Shown here one piece after another: positions 8,719 through 16,442 of a DNA stretch of 64,000 nucleotides (positions are counted from its first letter, which is position 1; each line of letters opens with the position of its first letter). The notes below the pieces were generated by a model that searched no databases, had not been told where the DNA came from, and worked only from the letters and a program-made list of their open reading frames with translations. Both the position numbers and the translations under genes were made by a program. The stretch comes from Nocardioides mangrovi (GTDB taxonomy: Bacteria; Actinomycetota; Actinomycetes; Propionibacteriales; Nocardioidaceae). The DNA lies in the NCBI RefSeq assembly GCF_020073815.1, contig NZ_JAIQZJ010000002.1, forward strand, positions 62,001 to 126,000. Reading direction: 5' to 3'.

Positions 8719-9147
8719 CTAGCGGATCCGCACCCGGATCTCGTCGCCGGAATAGCTGTCCATCGTGGCCGGACCGACGGGCAGGTCGACGGGCACCGTG
8801 AAGGTCCAGGTGATCCGACCGTCCTCGTCGGCGTCCGCGGTGCCGACCAGCTCGCCGTTCAGTCGGAGCTCGACGTCGCGCGAGGGCTGCACCGTCTCGC
8901 CCTCGTCGTCGGTGGTGCAGCCGAGCGTGGCCGACGACCCCCCGGTGTCGTCGCACCCGTCCAGGAAGTACCGGCCGCGCACCGTCACCTCGCTCCCCCG
9001 CGTCAGGACCGGCCGGTCCCGGGCGACGTCGACGCCGGGGACGACGACCTGCGGGCCGGCGCAGCCCGCGGCCGCCGGACTGGACGGGAACGGCGCCGCC
9101 GCCAGCCCGGTGAGACCGAGCAGCAGGGCGATCAGGGTGCGACTCAC
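8719..9147 (-). CDS. Small secreted protein, function unknown
   Basis: 142 aa from the GTG at 9147. This start gives a clean signal peptide (SRTLIALLLGLTGLAAAPF, then SSPAAAG as cleavage region). The open frame runs on to 9348, but that part crosses the two perfect palindromes and does not look protein-like. The mature protein has an Ig-like or beta-sandwich look: a segment ending in GSEVTVRGRYFLDGCDD, a Cys-containing loop and a final strand GDEIRVRIR. Four cysteines could form two disulfides. No family recognised. Convergent with glgM with no gap. Confidence 0.68.
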   Translation of the reverse strand: MSRTLIALLLGLTGLAAAPFPSSPAAAGCAGPQVVVPGVDVARDRPVLTRGSEVTVRGRYFLDGCDDTGGSSATLGCTTDDEGETVQPSRDVELRLNGELVGTADADEDGRITWTFTVPVDLPVGPATMDSYSGDEIRVRIR

Positions 9148-9214
9148 ATCGCTGGGACGCGCCGTACGACCGAGCGGTTCCCATCGTCGGGTCGCACTGG
9201 ACAGTCCTTTGTCT

Positions 9215-9246
9215 CGCCTGACAGCCGTTGCAACGGCTGTCAGGCG
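9215..9246. repeat. Perfect 32-bp palindrome A
   Basis: Both 16-nt arms match exactly with no spacer: the left arm starts CGCCTGACAG and ends CGTTG, and the centre is TTGCAA between 9230 and 9231. It lies between two divergent starts (9147 and 9338), so it is not an obvious terminator. No T-tract follows. It shares its last base with palindrome B. Confidence 0.9.
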
Positions 9247-9277
9247 CAGGGATACCCGGTCGACCGGGTATCCCTGC
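9246..9277. repeat. Perfect 32-bp palindrome B, directly adjoining A
   Basis: The left arm begins GCAGGGATACCC and the centre is GTCGAC between 9261 and 9262; the right arm ends GTATCCCTGC. All 16 pairs match. Its sequence is unrelated to A apart from length and the lack of a loop. Confidence 0.9.
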
Positions 9278-9337
9278 ACGGCGCCCCCTGTGGATGAGCG
9301 TTCGCGACCGTCGGCGGGCGCGCCGATGCTGATCCGC

Positions 9338-9760
9338 ATGACCGACACCTACCGTCCCCTCGTCCGCACCCAGGCCGACCTCGAGGAGGTCTGGCGCTTC
9401 CTCATGCGTCCGCTCGGCTTCGGCCGGCGCAGCGTCTGGCTGCTCCACCTCGGCGCCGACCGGCGCCCGACACCGGTGCTCACCGAGATCACCGACTGCG
9501 CCGACCGCCCCGAGCCCGACCACGCCGCCGGTCTCGCCGCCACGCTCCGCGAGCTCGACCGACAGGAGCCCGGTGGCAGCGTCGCGTTCCTGGTCAGCCG
9601 GCCCGGCCGCGGCGTCGTGGACCGCGACGACGTCGCGTGGGCGGTCTTCCTGCACGAGACCGGCCGGGAGGCCGGCGTACGCCAGGAGACCGTGCACCTC
9701 GCCACCGACGACGACGTCGTGGCGATCCCCCTCGACGACCTCCTACCGCGTTCCGCCTGA
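9338..9760 (+). CDS. Conserved-looking hypothetical protein
   Basis: 140 aa from ATG 9338; an in-frame ATG at 9326 would add four residues and cannot be excluded. The protein is soluble, rich in Arg and Asp, with alternating helices and strands (DLEEVWRFLMRPLGF, SVWLLHLGAD, GSVAFLVSRPG, VAWAVFLHETGREAG, ETVHLATDDDVVAIPLDDL). It has the feel of a small alpha/beta protein of about the size of a RadC-like or replication-associated domain, but I do not recognise a family. The palindrome pair lies 60 bp upstream. No other gene is close enough on this strand to suggest an operon partner except the EthD-like gene 31 bp downstream. Confidence 0.7.
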   Translation: MTDTYRPLVRTQADLEEVWRFLMRPLGFGRRSVWLLHLGADRRPTPVLTEITDCADRPEPDHAAGLAATLRELDRQEPGGSVAFLVSRPGRGVVDRDDVAWAVFLHETGREAGVRQETVHLATDDDVVAIPLDDLLPRSA

Positions 9761-9778
9761 TCCGGACGGTCGACCCGC

Positions 9779-9784
9779 TACCGT
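9779..9784 (+). promoter_or_regulatory. Putative -10 box (TACCGT) of the EthD-like gene
   Basis: TACCGT is followed by exactly 7 nt and the GTG at 9792; no ribosome-binding site is visible. It predicts a separate leaderless transcript for this gene. Confidence 0.5.
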
Positions 9785-9791
9785 CCCCTCC

Positions 9792-10460
9792 GTGACCAAG
9801 AACGTGTTCTTGTTGTGGGACCTCGACCCGGCCCGGCTGCACGATCCGGAGCTCCACGACGCGCTTCGCGACGCCGGCGCCGACCGCCTCCAGCTCAACG
9901 TCGACGACGACCACGTCGCCGGCGCGATGCGGATCCCCCACTTCGTCCGGCCGGTCGAGGCCATCGTGATGACGTGGGACGCCGATGCCAAGGCGGTCGC
10001 GGCCGCGCTGGGCGCCGCGGGCGGCACAGTCCACGGGTACTCCGTGGAGGAGCGCCGCCGGCTCGACCCACCGGAGTCGTGGGACGGCTCGCGCGCCGAC
10101 GCCCTCGCCAACGTGGCGATCCTGCGCCGGCCGGCCGAGCTCGAGCGGGCCGAGTGGCTGCGCCGGTGGATGGTCGAGCACACGCCGATCGCGATCCGCA
10201 CCCAGGCGACCTTCGGCTACGTGCAGAACATCGTGCAGGGTGCCGTCACCCCGGACGCCCCGGCGGTCGACGCGTTCGTCGAGGAGCTCTTCCCGAGCGC
10301 CGGCGCCACCGACATGCACGCCTTCTACGGCAGCCGCGGCGACGACGCCGAGCTCAACCGGCGCCTCACCGAGCTGATGGCCAGCGTCGCCCGGATCGGC
10401 GCCGACCACGACCTCGACCTGGTGCCGAGCAGCCGCTACCTCTACGCGCTCGGGGAGTAG
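9792..10460 (+). CDS. EthD-like / dimeric alpha-beta barrel protein
   Basis: 222 aa with a GTG start. Two similar halves can be seen, each with an early strand and a later helix; the second half has LRRPAELERAEWLRRWMVEHT, typical of EthD-type ferredoxin-like domains (helix with E-x-F/L-x-x-W and a following HxP/HTP turn). EthD proteins accompany cytochrome P450 ether degradation, but most homologues have no known role. No P450 is nearby. The final 19 bp overlap the convergent DUF427 gene. Confidence 0.7.
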   Translation: MTKNVFLLWDLDPARLHDPELHDALRDAGADRLQLNVDDDHVAGAMRIPHFVRPVEAIVMTWDADAKAVAAALGAAGGTVHGYSVEERRRLDPPESWDGSRADALANVAILRRPAELERAEWLRRWMVEHTPIAIRTQATFGYVQNIVQGAVTPDAPAVDAFVEELFPSAGATDMHAFYGSRGDDAELNRRLTELMASVARIGADHDLDLVPSSRYLYALGE

Positions 10461-10825
10461 ACCCGGACGTCGACGGCGTCCGGGTAGAACGCGACCCGGC
10501 CGGCGATCGGCGCGACCGCGTCGTACGGCGCCTCGTAGCTCCACACCTTGTTGTCGTACGTCTCGCCGTCGGCGACCAGGCTGTAGTAGGACGCGTCGCC
10601 CTTGTAGGGGCAGTACGTCGCGTGGTCGGTCCGCTGCAGCACGTCCGGGTCGACGTCGGCCAGCGGCACGTACTGCACCGGCGGGTAGCTCGCCTCCTGC
10701 AGCGTCAGTGCGTCGGAGGTGTCGGCGATGGTGCGGTCACCGAGCGTCACCACGACCCGACCGTCGGTCGGGGTGATCGTGATCGGGTGGCTGTCGTCGG
10801 GGACCAGGACCGGCTTGTCGCTCAT
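10442..10825 (-). CDS. DUF427 domain-containing protein
   Basis: 127 aa from ATG 10825. The DUF427 signature is clear: RVVVTLGDRTIADTSDALTL, then PPVQYVPLADV, TYCPYKGDASYYSL (the conserved CPYKG) and VWSYEAPYDAVAPIAGRVAFY at the end. The fold is a small beta-barrel of unknown function, common in actinobacteria and fungi. It lies 20 bp after the gntP stop on the same strand and may be read from that operon. Confidence 0.9.
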   Translation of the reverse strand: MSDKPVLVPDDSHPITITPTDGRVVVTLGDRTIADTSDALTLQEASYPPVQYVPLADVDPDVLQRTDHATYCPYKGDASYYSLVADGETYDNKVWSYEAPYDAVAPIAGRVAFYPDAVDVRVYSPSA

Positions 10826-10845
10826 GCCCGGCACAACCACGGGCG

Positions 10846-12201
10846 CTAGATGACGATTCCCAGGAGCAGCACGACCACGAGGCCGGTCACCGACAGCACC
10901 GTCTCCATCAGCGACCAGGTCTTCACGGTCTGGCCGACGGTCATGCCGAAGTACTCCTTCACCAGCCAGAAGCCCGCGTCGTTCACGTGGGAGAAGAAGA
11001 GCGAGCCGGCCCCGACGGCGAGCACCACCAGCGAGGTCTCGCCGGTGGACAGCCCGTCGACCAGGCCGATCATCAGCGACGACGCGGTGATCGTCGCGAC
11101 CGTCGCCGAGCCCGTCGCCAGGCGGATCAGCACCGCGAGGACCCAGGCGAGCAGCAGCACGGAGATGTTCGCGTCCTTGGCCCAGTCGGCGAGCAGGGTG
11201 CCGATGCCGGTGTCGACCAGCACCTGCTTGAAGCCGCCACCGGCCGACACGATCAGCAGGATGCCAGCGATCGGCGGCAGCGCCGAGGCGACGGTGTCCG
11301 ACAGCTTCTGCCGGTCCATCCCGGCCCGGACGCCGAAGGTGTACATCGCGACCAGCACCGAGATCAGCAGCGCGACGAACGGGTTGCCGATCACATCGCC
11401 GACCTGCTGGACGGTGCTGTCGGTGTCGTCGATGACGATGTCGAGGATCGCCTTGCCGAGCATCAGCACGACCGGCAGCAGCACCGTGGCGATGGTGACA
11501 CCGAACGACGGCCGCGTGGTCGCGTCGCGCTCCTCGGTCTCCCAGGTGGTCGGCGCGTCGATGACGACCCAGGTGCCGGCGAGGCGGCCGAAGAGAGGCC
11601 CCGCGACGATCACGGTCGGGATGGCGACGACCAGGCCGAGCGCCAGGGTGACGCCGAGGTCGGCGTGCAGGTAGTCGATCGCGGTGACCGGGCCGGGGTG
11701 CGGCGGCACGAAGCCGTGCATCGCCGACAGGCCGGCCAGGGCCGGGATGCCGACGGTGATCAGCGAGACCTGTGCCCGGCGTGAGACCAGGTAGATGACC
11801 GGCATCAGCAGCACCAGGCCGATCTCGAAGAACATCGGCAGCCCGATGATCGCGCCGACCGCCGCCATCGCCCAGGGCAGCATCCGCCCCGAGGCGCGGC
11901 CGACGATGGTGTCGACGATCTGGTCGGCGCCCCCGGAGTCGGCGAGCAGCTTGGCGAACATCGCGCCGAGCGCGATCAGCGCGCCGACGCCGGCCGCCGT
12001 CGAGCCGAAGCCGGCGGTGAACGACGCCAGTACGTCGTTGACGTTCTCGCCCGCCACGATCCCGACGGTCAACCCACCGAGGATCAGGGCCAGGAACGGG
12101 TGGAGCTTGACCAGCGTGATCAGTACGACGATCAGGGCGATCGCGGCGAGGGCCGCGACGATCAGCTGCCACCCGGGTGCGACCGGGTCGACGACGTCCA
12201 T
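10846..12201 (-). CDS. gntP: GntP-family gluconate:H+ symporter
   Basis: 451 aa with about 12-14 membrane segments, the usual size of the family. The family pattern includes HPFLALILGGLTVGIVAG, GAMFAKLLADSGGADQIVD, the intramembrane segment AAVGAIIGLPMFFEIGLVLLMPVIY and GFVPPHPGPVTA. GntP proteins take up gluconate or related sugar acids with protons. Gluconokinase is encoded 25 bp upstream on the same strand, supporting gluconate as substrate. GGAGGAGG stands 11 nt before the ATG. Confidence 0.93.
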   Translation of the reverse strand: MDVVDPVAPGWQLIVAALAAIALIVVLITLVKLHPFLALILGGLTVGIVAGENVNDVLASFTAGFGSTAAGVGALIALGAMFAKLLADSGGADQIVDTIVGRASGRMLPWAMAAVGAIIGLPMFFEIGLVLLMPVIYLVSRRAQVSLITVGIPALAGLSAMHGFVPPHPGPVTAIDYLHADLGVTLALGLVVAIPTVIVAGPLFGRLAGTWVVIDAPTTWETEERDATTRPSFGVTIATVLLPVVLMLGKAILDIVIDDTDSTVQQVGDVIGNPFVALLISVLVAMYTFGVRAGMDRQKLSDTVASALPPIAGILLIVSAGGGFKQVLVDTGIGTLLADWAKDANISVLLLAWVLAVLIRLATGSATVATITASSLMIGLVDGLSTGETSLVVLAVGAGSLFFSHVNDAGFWLVKEYFGMTVGQTVKTWSLMETVLSVTGLVVVLLLGIVI

Positions 12202-12226
12202 CAGGGATCAGGCCTCCTCCGCCGGG

Positions 12227-12724
12227 TCACCCCGACTCAGCGTGCAAAGCCTCCACGTACCCCTGGACGATCTGGTCGACACTTTGATCGACGTCGACGA
12301 CGATCCCGTCCTCGTCGGGAGCGAGCGGCTCGAGCGTCGCGAACTGCGAGGTCAGCAACGACGCCGGCATGAAATGACCGGGCCGGCTCGCCTGGCGCCG
12401 GGCAATGACCTCCTGGGTGCCCTCGAGCAGCAGGAAGCGCAGCCCGGGCACGTGCGACCGGAGCTGGTCGCGGTACTTCCGCCTGAGCGCCGAGCAGCTC
12501 ATCACCCCGCCGTCCTCGTGCACGGCCAGCCAGTCGCCGACCAGCTCGAGCCACGGGTAGCGGTCCTCGTCGGTGAGCGCCTCGCCCCGGCTCATCTTCG
12601 CGATGTTGGCCGAGGGGTGCAGGTCGTCGGCGTCCTCGAAGGGCACCCGGAGCCGCTGCGCGAGCGCCGCCCCCACTGTCGACTTGCCGGACCCCGAGAC
12701 ACCCATGACGACCAACGGACCCAT
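12227..12724 (-). CDS. gntK: Gluconokinase
   Basis: 165 aa, the usual length. It phosphorylates gluconate to 6-phosphogluconate, which enters the pentose phosphate pathway. The P-loop GVSGSGKS is at residues 8-15; DADDLHPSANIAKMSRGEALTD is the family segment that contacts gluconate, followed by CSALRRKYRD and SRPGHFMPASLL. It is transcribed with gntP. A TAGGTT box 7 nt before its ATG overlaps the stop of the upstream hydrolase, so it may have its own leaderless promoter. Confidence 0.95.
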   Translation of the reverse strand: MGPLVVMGVSGSGKSTVGAALAQRLRVPFEDADDLHPSANIAKMSRGEALTDEDRYPWLELVGDWLAVHEDGGVMSCSALRRKYRDQLRSHVPGLRFLLLEGTQEVIARRQASRPGHFMPASLLTSQFATLEPLAPDEDGIVVDVDQSVDQIVQGYVEALHAESG

Positions 12725-12731
12725 GCCGTCC

Positions 12732-12737
12732 AACCTA
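12732..12737 (-). promoter_or_regulatory. Putative -10 box (TAGGTT) of gntK
   Basis: The hexamer lies 7 nt before the ATG at 12724 and overlaps the stop codon of the upstream alpha/beta hydrolase. It suggests that gntK-gntP can be transcribed apart from the hydrolase even though the genes are only 10 bp apart. Confidence 0.5.
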
Positions 12738-13358
12738 TCCCGGCGTCCCGGTGACGAACGCCGTCGCCGCCCGCTCGAAGGTCCGACCGTGGCGCAGCAT
12801 CGCGTGCTTGCCACCGGGCACCTCGACGTACTCCACCTCGGTACGGCGGCGCAGGCTGGCCACGACCGCGCGGGCGCGCTCGGGCAGCGCGACGTGGTCG
12901 TCGGTGCCGTGGACCACGAGCACCCGGCGTCCGGCCAGGTCCGCGTCGTCGGTCGGGTAGACCCACGGGTTGAGCGCGACGACCGTGCGCACCGCGTCGG
13001 CCTCCCCGGCCAGCAGCGCGGCGCGGCCGCCGAGCGAGTGGCCGACCAGGCTGACGGGGATCTCGCCGTACCGCGCCCGCAGCTGAGCGAGCGCCCAGCG
13101 GACATCGTCGACGGGCGTGGTCGTGGCGTCCCAGCCGCGGGTGGAGTTGAGCAGCCGGACCACCGCCAGCCCGCGGTCGGCGCGGGCGATCCGCCGCGCG
13201 ATCGGGACCATCCGCAGCACCGACAGCTGGGTCGGGCTGACCGCCGGGCGGGAGGGTCGGGCGGCACCGCCGTGCAGCACGAGCACGAGCCCCGTGGGAC
13301 GACTCGGCTGCTGGGTCGCCACCAGTCGCGGCGTACGACGCTCGTCCCCCTCGGCCAT
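12735..13358 (-). CDS. Alpha/beta hydrolase family protein
   Basis: 207 aa. The nucleophile elbow GHSLGG places the catalytic serine at residue 108; the acid is likely in VVHGTDDHVALP and the histidine in GGKHAML, giving a full triad. The oxyanion region LVLHGGAARPSR is near residue 27. No signal peptide, so cytoplasmic. It has the size and layout of dienelactone-hydrolase-like or KANL3/Tex30-like hydrolases. It stands 10 bp upstream of gntK on the same strand but shows no functional tie to gluconate use. Substrate unknown. Confidence 0.85.
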   Translation of the reverse strand: MAEGDERRTPRLVATQQPSRPTGLVLVLHGGAARPSRPAVSPTQLSVLRMVPIARRIARADRGLAVVRLLNSTRGWDATTTPVDDVRWALAQLRARYGEIPVSLVGHSLGGRAALLAGEADAVRTVVALNPWVYPTDDADLAGRRVLVVHGTDDHVALPERARAVVASLRRRTEVEYVEVPGGKHAMLRHGRTFERAATAFVTGTPG

Positions 13359-13444
13359 CGCGGTCCAGTATGCCGACGCCCCCCGAGCGCGCTCGACCTA
13401 CTTGCCGGTAGCGTCGGACGAGCGCACCCGATCAGGAGGTCCCG

Positions 13445-14617
13445 ATGCAGCTGGCGCTGTCGGCCGAAGACGCCGAGTTCCGTGACGAGATGCGGGAGTT
13501 CTTCACCACGAAGATCCCGCAGGAGATCCGCGACATCGTGCGCGATCGTGGCGAGCTGAGCCGCGAGCAGTTCGTGCAGAGCATGCAGATCCTCAACGAG
13601 CACGGGCTCGCGGTGCCCAACTGGCCCACCGAGTGGGGCGGCCAGGACTGGACCCCGCTCCGTCGCCACATCTGGCACGAGGAGCTGCAGCGGGCCTACG
13701 TCCCGCAGCCGCTGGCGTTCAACGCCTCGATGATCGGTCCGGTCATCGCGCAGTTCGGCTCGCAGGAGATGAAGGAGCGCTTCCTGCCGAAGACCGCCAA
13801 CCTCGACATCTGGTGGTCGCAGGGCTTCTCCGAGCCCGACGCCGGCTCGGACCTCGCGTCGCTGAAGACCCGCGCCGTACGCGACGGCGACGAGTACGTC
13901 GTCAACGGCCAGAAGACCTGGACCACTCTGGGTCAGTACGGCGACTGGATCTTCACCCTCGTGCGCACGAACCCCGAGGTGAAGAAGCAGGCCGGCATCT
14001 CGATGCTCCTCATCGACATGCGGTCCGAGGGCGTCGAGGTCCGCCCGATCGAGCTGATCGACGGCGGCCACGAGGTCAACGAGGTGTGGTTCACCGACGT
14101 CCGCGTCCCGGCCGAGAACCTCGTCGGCGAGGAGAACCGCGCCTGGGACTACGCCAAGTTCCTGCTCGGCAACGAGCGCGTCGGCGTCGCGCCGGTGGGC
14201 GCGACCAAGCGCAACCTCGCGCAGGCCAAGGAGTGGGCCGCGTCGGTCTCCGTCGGCGACGGCACCCTGCTCGACGACCCGCTGGTCTCGACCCGGATCG
14301 TCGAGCTCGAGAACGAGCTGCTCGCCCTCGAGCTGACCGCGCTGCGCGTGGTCGCCAACTCCGCCGACGGCAAGCCGCACCCGGCCTCGTCGGTGCTCAA
14401 GCTCAAGGGCAGCGAGCTGCAGCAGGCGGTCACCGAGCTGATCGTCGACATCGCCGGCCCGGCCTCGCTGGCCAGCGGCGCCGGTGACGACTCCGACCTG
14501 CCGCTGTGGACCCGGCGCGCGACGCCGACGTACCTCAACTTCCGCAAGGCCTCGATCTACGGCGGCTCCAACGAGGTGCAGCGCCAGATCATCGCCCGCA
14601 CGATCCTGGGACTCTGA
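13445..14617 (+). CDS. Acyl-CoA dehydrogenase, first of an adjacent pair
   Basis: 390 aa. The full acyl-CoA dehydrogenase layout is present: helical N-domain (EDAEFRDEMREFFTTKIP), the beta-domain with WWSQGFSEPDAGSDLASL and QKTWTT contacting FAD and substrate, and a C-terminal helical domain ending in YGGSNEVQRQIIARTIL, the characteristic FAD/dimer segment. AGGAGG precedes the ATG. The second gene begins 11 bp downstream. In actinobacteria such adjacent unequal pairs often form alpha2-beta2 heterotetramers acting on CoA esters of sterol side chains or bulky acids (FadE26/FadE27 type). Whether this pair does so is inference. Confidence 0.92.
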   Translation: MQLALSAEDAEFRDEMREFFTTKIPQEIRDIVRDRGELSREQFVQSMQILNEHGLAVPNWPTEWGGQDWTPLRRHIWHEELQRAYVPQPLAFNASMIGPVIAQFGSQEMKERFLPKTANLDIWWSQGFSEPDAGSDLASLKTRAVRDGDEYVVNGQKTWTTLGQYGDWIFTLVRTNPEVKKQAGISMLLIDMRSEGVEVRPIELIDGGHEVNEVWFTDVRVPAENLVGEENRAWDYAKFLLGNERVGVAPVGATKRNLAQAKEWAASVSVGDGTLLDDPLVSTRIVELENELLALELTALRVVANSADGKPHPASSVLKLKGSELQQAVTELIVDIAGPASLASGAGDDSDLPLWTRRATPTYLNFRKASIYGGSNEVQRQIIARTILGL

Positions 14618-14628
14618 GGGAGACGACG

Positions 14629-15771
14629 ATGGACTTCGAGTACGACGACGAGCAGCAGGCCCTGCGGGAGGCCGTGCGCGGCCTGGTGGGCAAGGCCTAC
14701 TCCGACTTCGAGCAGCGGCGCCAGACGGTCGCCGACGACCCGGGCTTCAGCGAGAAGCTGTGGTCGCAGCTGGCCGAGATGGGCATCCTCGGACTGCCGT
14801 TCGCCGAGGAGCACGGCGGCATGGGTGCCGGCGCGGTGGAGGTCGGCATCGTGGCCCAGGAGCTGGGCCGCGTGATCGCCCCCGAGCCCTTCCTCACCAC
14901 GGTCGTGCTGGCCGGCGGCCTGGTCGCCGCGGCCGGCTCCGACGAGCAGAAGGGCGAGCTCCTCGGCGCGCTGTCGGCCGGCGAGAGCGTGCTGACCTTC
15001 GCGCACGCCGAGCCGGGATCGCGCTGGCAGTCGACCACCTCCGGCGTGACCGCGACCGGGTCCGGCGACGACTGGACGATCAGCGGCGTCAAGGAGCCGG
15101 TGCCGCACGGTGCCCGCGCCGACGTCCTGGTCGTGTCGGCCGCGCTGCCCGACGGCGGCACCGGCCTCTTCCTGGTCGCCGCCGACGCCTCGGGCCTGAC
15201 CCGCGAGGGCTACCGCACCCACGACGGCGGCCGGGCCGCCCGTGTGGCGTTCGACGGCACGCCGGCCACGCCGCTCGGCTCCGGCGGCGACGCGACCGGG
15301 ATCATCGGCCGGGTCACCGACATCGCCCGCGTCGCCGCGGCCAACGAGGCGGTCGGCGCGATGGAGGTCGCGCTGCACACGACCGCGGAGTACCTCAAGA
15401 GCCGCAAGCAGTTCGGCGTACCGCTCACCACCTTCCAGGCGCTCACCTTCCGCGCGGCCGACATGTACGTGTCGCTCGAGCAGGCGCGCAGCCTGGCGCT
15501 GTGGGCGTCGATGGTCGTCGACTCCGGCTCGGGCGAGGAGGCCGCGACCGCCGCGTCGCGGGCCTCGCTCGGCGTCAGCCGGGCCGGCCGGCACATCGGG
15601 CAGGAGGCGATCCAGCTGCACGGTGGCATCGGCATGACCGCGGAGTACAGCATCGGCTCCTACACCAGCCACCTCACCGCGCTCGACCACCTGCTCGGCG
15701 ACGGCAACCACCACCTCGGCCTGCTGGCCGCCGGTGTGGGCGGCTACGACGAGGTCGAGCCGCTCCCCTGA
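14629..15771 (+). CDS. Acyl-CoA dehydrogenase, second of an adjacent pair
   Basis: 380 aa from the ATG at 14629, preceded by GAGGGAGACGACG; the frame is open upstream into the first gene but this start is 11 bp after its stop. The N-domain starts MDFEYDDEQQALREAVRGL; the middle FAD-binding segment (LTFAHAEPGSRWQS) is degenerate compared with the first subunit, and the C-terminus has IQLHGGIGMTAEYSIGSY. The weaker FAD motif and unequal pair fit the partner subunit of a heterotetrameric enzyme. A strong hairpin at 15808-15828 follows and may end the operon. Confidence 0.9.
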   Translation: MDFEYDDEQQALREAVRGLVGKAYSDFEQRRQTVADDPGFSEKLWSQLAEMGILGLPFAEEHGGMGAGAVEVGIVAQELGRVIAPEPFLTTVVLAGGLVAAAGSDEQKGELLGALSAGESVLTFAHAEPGSRWQSTTSGVTATGSGDDWTISGVKEPVPHGARADVLVVSAALPDGGTGLFLVAADASGLTREGYRTHDGGRAARVAFDGTPATPLGSGGDATGIIGRVTDIARVAAANEAVGAMEVALHTTAEYLKSRKQFGVPLTTFQALTFRAADMYVSLEQARSLALWASMVVDSGSGEEAATAASRASLGVSRAGRHIGQEAIQLHGGIGMTAEYSIGSYTSHLTALDHLLGDGNHHLGLLAAGVGGYDEVEPLP

Positions 15772-15779
15772 TCCAGGAG

Positions 15780-15788
15780 TTATCCACA
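15780..15788 (+). promoter_or_regulatory. Solitary perfect DnaA box (TTATCCACA)
   Basis: The nine bases match the consensus DnaA box. Only one copy is seen here, so it is not an origin. It lies in the gap between the acyl-CoA dehydrogenase pair and the WXG100 block. Confidence 0.45.
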
Positions 15789-15807
15789 GATCGACGAACG
15801 GCGGTGT

Positions 15808-15828
15808 CCCCGGGCCTCTGGCCCGGGG
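15808..15828. terminator. GC-only hairpin, likely terminator of the acyl-CoA dehydrogenase operon
   Basis: Arms CCCCGGGCC and GGCCCGGGG pair over 9 bp around a TCT loop. No T-tract follows, which is common for actinobacterial terminators. It ends directly before the ATG at 15829, so it would also shape the 5' end of the WXG100 transcript if transcription started upstream. Confidence 0.55.
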
Positions 15829-15840
15829 ATGCTGCTGTTC

Positions 15841-16152
15841 ATGGCTCTCGGGATCACTGCCAACGGGATCGAGTTCACGGACGCGGTCACCGACCTGCGC
15901 GCCGCGGCCGACCGGCTGCGCGACGACCGCGACCGTGCCGCGCGCTCGGTCGACGGCCTGCTGAGCGGCTGGACCGGCACCGCCGCCGACTCCTACGACG
16001 CCGGCTGGGCGGCCTGGTGCGACGGCGCCGGTCGCGTGCTCGATGGGCTCGCCACGATGGCGGACCTGGTCCAGTCGGTGGCCGCCGACCTCAGCCGCAC
16101 CGACGACTCCTCCGCCGCCGACCTGGCCCGACTCACGAGCAGGCTCGGCTGA
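15841..16152 (+). CDS. WXG100-like ESX effector/partner protein 1
   Basis: 103 aa from ATG 15841; an ATG at 15829 in the same frame is possible. Two amphipathic helices are joined by a WTG turn with the tryptophan at residue 44, the hallmark of WXG100 proteins carried by type VII secretion systems. There are no cysteines, and the helices are rich in Ala and Asp. It is the first of five tightly packed genes (stop and next start overlap as TGATG). With the second small helical protein it probably forms a helical hairpin dimer that accompanies the large toxin. Confidence 0.75.
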   Translation: MALGITANGIEFTDAVTDLRAAADRLRDDRDRAARSVDGLLSGWTGTAADSYDAGWAAWCDGAGRVLDGLATMADLVQSVAADLSRTDDSSAADLARLTSRLG

Positions 16153-16442
16153 TGTACGGCGTCGACACCGAGGAGCTCCTCGGCACGGTCGAGGACCTGC
16201 GCCGCTGCGGCGCCGCCCTCGACGAGCTGCTCGACGAGGTGGCCCGGCGGGTGGCCGCACTGCACGTGAGCTGGTCCGGCCTCGCCGCCGACGCCCAGGT
16301 CGCCGCCCAGGCGGAGTGGGAGGCCGGCTTCCGCGAGATGCAGGCCGCGCTGGGCGCGATGCGCGCCGCGGCCGACCACGCGCACGGCAGCTACCGCGAG
16401 GCCGTCGACACCAACCTGCGCATGTGGGAGCAGGTCTCATGA
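16152..16442 (+). CDS. WXG100-like ESX effector/partner protein 2
   Basis: 96 aa. It overlaps the previous stop by one base and the next start by four (ATGA). It has the same helix-turn-helix layout, with WSG at residues 41-43. Position, size and turn match a WXG100 partner. I did not find a clear YxxxD/E export signal at its C-terminus, so which of the pair carries the signal is open. Confidence 0.75.
   Translation: MYGVDTEELLGTVEDLRRCGAALDELLDEVARRVAALHVSWSGLAADAQVAAQAEWEAGFREMQAALGAMRAAADHAHGSYREAVDTNLRMWEQVS

Noticed and set aside
9147..9348. An N-terminal extension of the small secreted protein through the palindromes
   Set aside because: The extension has no family-like sequence and would bury the signal peptide; the GTG at 9147 gives a normal secreted protein.
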